This document shows positions 60,830 to 64,000 of a stretch of 64,000 bases of DNA, in pieces. A program made the translations under genes and the position numbers. Each line of letters starts with the position of its first letter. The stretch's first letter is position 1. Source of the stretch: Actinomycetota bacterium (GTDB taxonomy: Bacteria > Actinomycetota > Thermoleophilia > Solirubrobacterales > 70-9); contig JAFDWB010000089.1 in NCBI GenBank assembly GCA_018268675.1, positions 248,001 to 312,000 of the forward strand. Direction: 5' to 3'. The notes beneath the pieces are model-generated. The model was not told where the DNA came from. It saw only the letters and a list, made by a program, of their open reading frames with translations, and did not search any database.

Positions 60830-61957
60830 TCAGGCAAGGCGGGCGTGGTGCGCCTTCGGGGCGTGGATGTCCTCTTCGGTCTCCGACAGGGGGCGACCGG
60901 AGCGCCCGGAAGCGCTGGCGAGGATCTCGCCGACGATCGACACCGCGGTCTCCTCCGGCGTGCGAGCGCCGACGTCCAGCCCGCAGGGAGAGGCGATCCG
61001 CTCCAGCTGGGCGGGATCGACGCCGGCCTCGAGCAGCCGCCGCGAGCGGTCCTCGTGGGTCTTGCGGCTGCCGAGCGCGCCGATGTACCCGGCGTCCGTC
61101 GCCAGCGCCGCGATCAGGGCCGGCTCGTCGAACTTGGGGTCGTGGGTGAAGACCAGGATCACATCGCGCTCGTCGAAGGTGCGGTCGGCGAGGAAGCTGT
61201 CGGGCCAGTCGACGACGACGTGGTCGGCGACCGCGAAGCGGCTCGCCTCGGTGAAGGGGCGGCGGGCGTCGCAGATCGTCACCTCGTAGCCGAGCTGCTT
61301 GCCGAGGCCGGCGACGGCCGCCGAGAAATCGATCGCGCCGAAGATGACCATCGACGGCGGCGTCGCAAAAGCGTGGAAGAAGACCCGCAGATCGGTGCCC
61401 ATCACCTGTCCATCCGCCCCGTAGCTGCGCAGGGCGGACAGCGCGTGGGCGAGGAATCCGCGCGCCTCCCGCTCGACCGCGCGGTCGAGGCGCTCGGCCA
61501 TCCCGAAGCTGCCCACCAGGCGGTCGTCGACGAGCGCCACCTGCGCGCCGGCGGCATCGCCGTCGATCAGTGTGGCGATCAGCGCGGGCCGACTCTCCTC
61601 GATCGCCCGCTCGGCGAGCTCGAGCGCCTCGCGGCTTTCCGGCCGGATCTCGTGGATGAAGACGTGGACCGTCCCCCCGCACATCAGGCCGACCCCGACC
61701 GCCTGCGAGTCGGAGATGCCGTAGGTGCGCAAGCGCGAAGGCTCGCCGCCGAGGACGGCCGTGGCCTCTTCGAACAGCGCCCCCTCGACGCAGCCCCCGG
61801 TCACCGACCCCTCGATGCGGCCGTCGTCGCCGACCAACATCGTCGCCCCTTCCTCGAACGGGGCCGACCCCTCGACCGCGACGAGCGTCGCGGCGACCAC
61901 GCGGCGCCCCTCAGCCATCCACGCGAGGGCGACCTCGCTGGGGCGCTGCAGCTTCAA
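60830..61957 (-). CDS. XdhC/CoxI-family protein
   Basis: A 375-residue protein. N-terminal XdhC_CoxI domain: VAVEGSAPFEEGATMLVGDDGRIEGSVTGGCVEGAL and GLMCGGTVHVFIHE with the family Cys; C-terminal XdhC Rossmann domain ending GYIGALGSRKTHEDRSRRLLEAGVDPAQLERIASPCGLDVGARTPEETAVSI. The family sulfurates and inserts molybdenum cofactor into xanthine-dehydrogenase-type enzymes, none of which is in the window. The start given is TTG 61957; an ATG 14 codons in (WMAEGRR) is an alternative. Confidence 0.93.
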   Translation of the reverse strand: MKLQRPSEVALAWMAEGRRVVAATLVAVEGSAPFEEGATMLVGDDGRIEGSVTGGCVEGALFEEATAVLGGEPSRLRTYGISDSQAVGVGLMCGGTVHVFIHEIRPESREALELAERAIEESRPALIATLIDGDAAGAQVALVDDRLVGSFGMAERLDRAVEREARGFLAHALSALRSYGADGQVMGTDLRVFFHAFATPPSMVIFGAIDFSAAVAGLGKQLGYEVTICDARRPFTEASRFAVADHVVVDWPDSFLADRTFDERDVILVFTHDPKFDEPALIAALATDAGYIGALGSRKTHEDRSRRLLEAGVDPAQLERIASPCGLDVGARTPEETAVSIVGEILASASGRSGRPLSETEEDIHAPKAHHARLA

Positions 61958-62355
61958 AGAGACGCTCGCTTCAAATCAGTGCTCCCGGCTTTCGCCAGTC
62001 GAAGAACGTAATTTGTCGGAGATTATACGGCACGGCGTTCGCCCGGTCTTAGGCCCTTTTCCGGCCTGCCCGGCAACCCCGTCTCCGTCTTCGTCACCTA
62101 CACCCCCCCCGGCGACAGAAGGACGCCGTTCTCAGGTCCTGAAAATCGCAGCGTTTCTCTTCGCGGACGCCGCCACCAAGCCCGGATGAAGGATCTGCCC
62201 GGTGCCATCGACGCCTGCCTCGGGCCCCAGATCGCCGAGGCGATGGATTTGCGAGCCCTGGTGCGGACGCGGGTAGACGGCCGATCCCCCGTCCCATCGC
62301 CGCTTTCCGGTCCCCTCACGAAACGCTCCGGGAGCTGGCTATGCAGAGCCGGTTC
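61958..62355. other. Non-coding stretch upstream of the XdhC gene
   Basis: 398 bases between two minus-strand genes. Short open frames exist on both strands but have no recognisable motifs or ribosome-binding sites. A -10-like TATAAT on the minus strand (62027-62022) lies 65 bases before the XdhC start, with only a poor -35 (AAGACC at 62050-62045). I see none of the palindromic repeats here. Confidence 0.6.
62022..62027 (-). promoter_or_regulatory. Candidate -10 box of the XdhC gene
   Basis: Perfect TATAAT on the minus strand in an AT-rich patch, rare in this GC-rich window. The expected leader is about 58 bases. No good -35 partner, so an activator may be needed. Confidence 0.4.
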
Positions 62356-63555
62356 TCAAGCCGAATTCGCCAGATCAGACTGGTTGCGGCCACGGTCCGG
62401 ACCAGGGCGGCGACGCGCTGGTCCGGCGGTCCGAACCGCCCCGACGTCGACCTCCGCCAGGAACGAGGTGAGCGCGCGGGCGACGATCTTGTCCGTGCCC
62501 CCCTCCCACGGCGGCTCGGTCGAGAGCGTCGAGGTTTCGCCGTGCCCGCCGGCTAGCCAACCCTGCAGGTAGAGCGGTTCGTAGCCCGTCCAGAGGACAC
62601 CACGCAGGATCGGGTCGAAGGCGCTCGGGTTGATCGGCACGCCGAGGTCGGCGGCGATCGCTTCCGCCGCCACATCCGCCTGCTGGGCGGCGATGCCGCC
62701 TTGCTTGACGGGGAAGCTGGTCGTGTCGCCGGCGGCGTAGATCCGCTCGCGATTGAAGACGCGACAGTGGTCGTCCACGCGGACGAAGCCGTCGGAGTCC
62801 GGGGTGAGACCGGCCACGGTTCGGGGCTCGAGGCGCGGCAGGCTGATCACTTCGTCGAAGTCCAGGCTCGCATCCGGGACCACCTGGAGCCGCCCCTCGT
62901 GGAAGCGGACCGGGTGCGTTCCCAGGATCACCTCGATCCCCCGCTCCTCGAGCAGCCTCGCCACACCGTCGCTTGCGCCACGTCCGAACAGCCGCAGCGG
63001 GGCATCCTCCGGGGTGACGATGGTCAGCTCGCAGTCGGCGACGCCGGCCCGCGAAAGCTCCGCCTCGGTCAACAACGCCAGCTCATACATCGGCAGCGAC
63101 CACTCGGCGACACTCGGCATCGTGAAGGCGGCGCGGCGGATCCGACGATCCTTCAGGCGCCCGATCACCACCTCGACGTCGGCAACCTCTGCGATCCCCC
63201 AGAAGGTCGTGGCGCCAGGAACCTGCGAGTTGCGGCCGGCGCCGGCCGCGTAGACGAGGTAGTCGTAGGGGACAGAGACACCGGCGTAGGTCGTCGCCAG
63301 GCGTGCGGATTCGTCGACCGAGACGATGTTGTCCGTGTGCAGCTCGGCGCCGCAACGGCGCGCCAACGCCCCCAGGTCATACGTTTTCAGCGCCGCGCTC
63401 CCAAACGGCCTGCCGACCGCGTAGGGGCGATAGACGAAGTCGTTCCGGGCCGAGTAGATCTCCAGCGCGGCCCGATCGCCCGCCAGGTCGCGCAGCACGA
63501 GCGCCGCCTCGAGCGCCGCCACCCCACCCCCGACGATCACCACCTTTGCCTTCAT
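62356..63555 (-). CDS. NAD(P)/FAD-dependent oxidoreductase (NDH-2/SQR-like)
   Basis: A 399-residue flavoprotein with FAD motif KVVIVGGGVAALEAALVLRDL (4-24), YDYLVYAAGAGRN, and late FAD motif RVFNRERIYAAGDTTSFPVKQGGIAAQQADVAAEAIA. The order resembles NADH:quinone (type II), sulfide:quinone and related reductases. I see no convincing SQR cysteine pair, so the electron donor is open. Its own promoter would lie in 63556-63733, where I see nothing distinctive. Confidence 0.88.
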   Translation of the reverse strand: MKAKVVIVGGGVAALEAALVLRDLAGDRAALEIYSARNDFVYRPYAVGRPFGSAALKTYDLGALARRCGAELHTDNIVSVDESARLATTYAGVSVPYDYLVYAAGAGRNSQVPGATTFWGIAEVADVEVVIGRLKDRRIRRAAFTMPSVAEWSLPMYELALLTEAELSRAGVADCELTIVTPEDAPLRLFGRGASDGVARLLEERGIEVILGTHPVRFHEGRLQVVPDASLDFDEVISLPRLEPRTVAGLTPDSDGFVRVDDHCRVFNRERIYAAGDTTSFPVKQGGIAAQQADVAAEAIAADLGVPINPSAFDPILRGVLWTGYEPLYLQGWLAGGHGETSTLSTEPPWEGGTDKIVARALTSFLAEVDVGAVRTAGPARRRPGPDRGRNQSDLANSA

Positions 63556-63733
63556 CTCGCCGCCCTTCGATCCGGTTGCCTGTGGCCAGTCTCACCGGGA
63601 TCGCGCCCGCCGCCATCCGCGCCGGGCCCACGACGTTGGTGCGGGATAACCCCGATGGGCGTCGAGCGCGGCCCGCGGCCGTCCCGGGAGAGACGGTCGG
63701 CGCAGCCGCGCCCAGCCGTACCGCGATGTCGCC

Positions 63734-64000
63734 CTACGACGCTGCCATGTAGTTGTGCACGTCGTAGTAAGTCATCTCGGGGGGACCAGGGACGCCGACT
63801 TCCGCCGTGATCGGCCCGATCTGCTCGGCGGCGAAGGCATCGAACGCATCTCGCGTCTCCCAGACATCGGTGACACGCAGTCCCCCGTCGACCTCGGTCA
63901 CCCAGTGGAAGAGCGCCGAGGGCGGGGTCGGACCACCGGCAGCAAGCCCCATCTTCTCTATGACTTCGTCGTACTGCTGGAGCGTGCCACCGGGGAAATC
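63734..64000 (-). CDS. Small dimeric alpha/beta-barrel protein (ABM-like), 5' end cut by window edge
   Basis: 89 C-terminal codons are visible, beginning DFPGGTLQQYDEVIEKMG and containing ALFHWVTEVDGGLRVTDVWETRDAFDAFAAEQIGP, then YYDVHNYMAAS. The pattern (ferredoxin-like fold with a central F-H-W and D-x-W) is that of small antibiotic-biosynthesis-monooxygenase-like hypothetical proteins. Only the first few residues should be missing. The function is unknown. Confidence 0.75.
   Translation of the reverse strand, partial: DFPGGTLQQYDEVIEKMGLAAGGPTPPSALFHWVTEVDGGLRVTDVWETRDAFDAFAAEQIGPITAEVGVPGPPEMTYYDVHNYMAAS

Noticed and set aside
62094-62572. Short open frames between the XdhC and FAD oxidoreductase genes, including one starting MKDLPGAID
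   Set aside because: No motif, no supporting ribosome-binding site, and the plus-strand frame runs into the 3' end of the oxidoreductase gene.

Overview
The window is 64 kb of very GC-rich DNA, densely packed, with many ATGA/GTGA stop-start overlaps and GTG/TTG starts. Gene content (split-type GcvPA/GcvPB, Rid proteins, several FCD-type GntR regulators, APC permeases, M20/M24 peptidases, a BTAD regulator) fits a soil-type, amino-acid- and amine-catabolising high-GC actinobacterium. A Thermoleophilia/Solirubrobacterales-like lineage is my guess and cannot be proven from this sequence. I see no rRNA, tRNA, CRISPR array, phage or insertion sequence. Both end genes are cut by the window edge.

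Layout. 1-3431 (minus): sugar-type ABC importer (permease, double ATPase, lipoprotein binding protein), divergent from a leaderless Rid gene at 3567. 3969-9997 (minus): six-gene catabolic operon (FAH-family hydrolase, M24 creatinase-like protein, FAD amine-oxidase-like protein, formamidase FmdA, FmdB, alpha/beta hydrolase). 10538-19856 (minus): nine-gene glycine/serine/threonine operon gcvT-gcvH-glyA-gcvPA-gcvPB-ridA-ilvA-M20-gntR. 20130-30318 (minus): eight-gene operon (class III aminotransferase, APC permease, Gfo/Idh/MocA dehydrogenase, GntR, ThDP enzyme, aldehyde dehydrogenase, TIM-barrel epimerase, GlcD-type oxidase). 30769-37038: D,D-carboxypeptidase, two-component system, MFS-TetR pair, secreted lyase-like protein. 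37049-42470: anion and cation transporters, a collagen-like secreted protein, and a zinc module (CzrA-like ArsR plus CDF) with a visible operator. 42467-43486: DUF4917/SIR2-like gene. 43692-49589 (minus): M20 hydrolase, LysR, APC permease and a flavin/Fe-S amine dehydrogenase whose pocket residues match histamine dehydrogenase. 49943-52346 (minus): DUF1028-Rid-FMO operon. 52485-64000: M14 peptidase, AAA/TPR/BTAD regulator, secreted glycine-rich protein, LOG protein, FUSC-like membrane protein, GntR, XdhC, FAD oxidoreductase and an ABM-like fragment.

The genes mostly import and break down amino acids, amines and related small molecules. The glycine-cleavage operon joins threonine dehydratase with the only Rid protein in the window that keeps the catalytic arginine; the other two have Gln or Ser there.

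The most unusual non-coding signal is a set of palindromic elements. (i) GC-rich modules of 125-330 bp sit just after the last gene of operons (10171-10498, 19971-20095, 30482-30750). They carry related end hairpins, inverted in two of the three modules, and exchangeable central hairpins. (ii) A second intergenic family occurs at 33881-33961 and 49685-49811. (iii) A 35-37 bp palindrome occurs three times, only in the eight-gene operon; twice it lies inside the Gfo/Idh/MocA coding sequence, read in two different frames without a stop, like Rickettsia palindromic elements.
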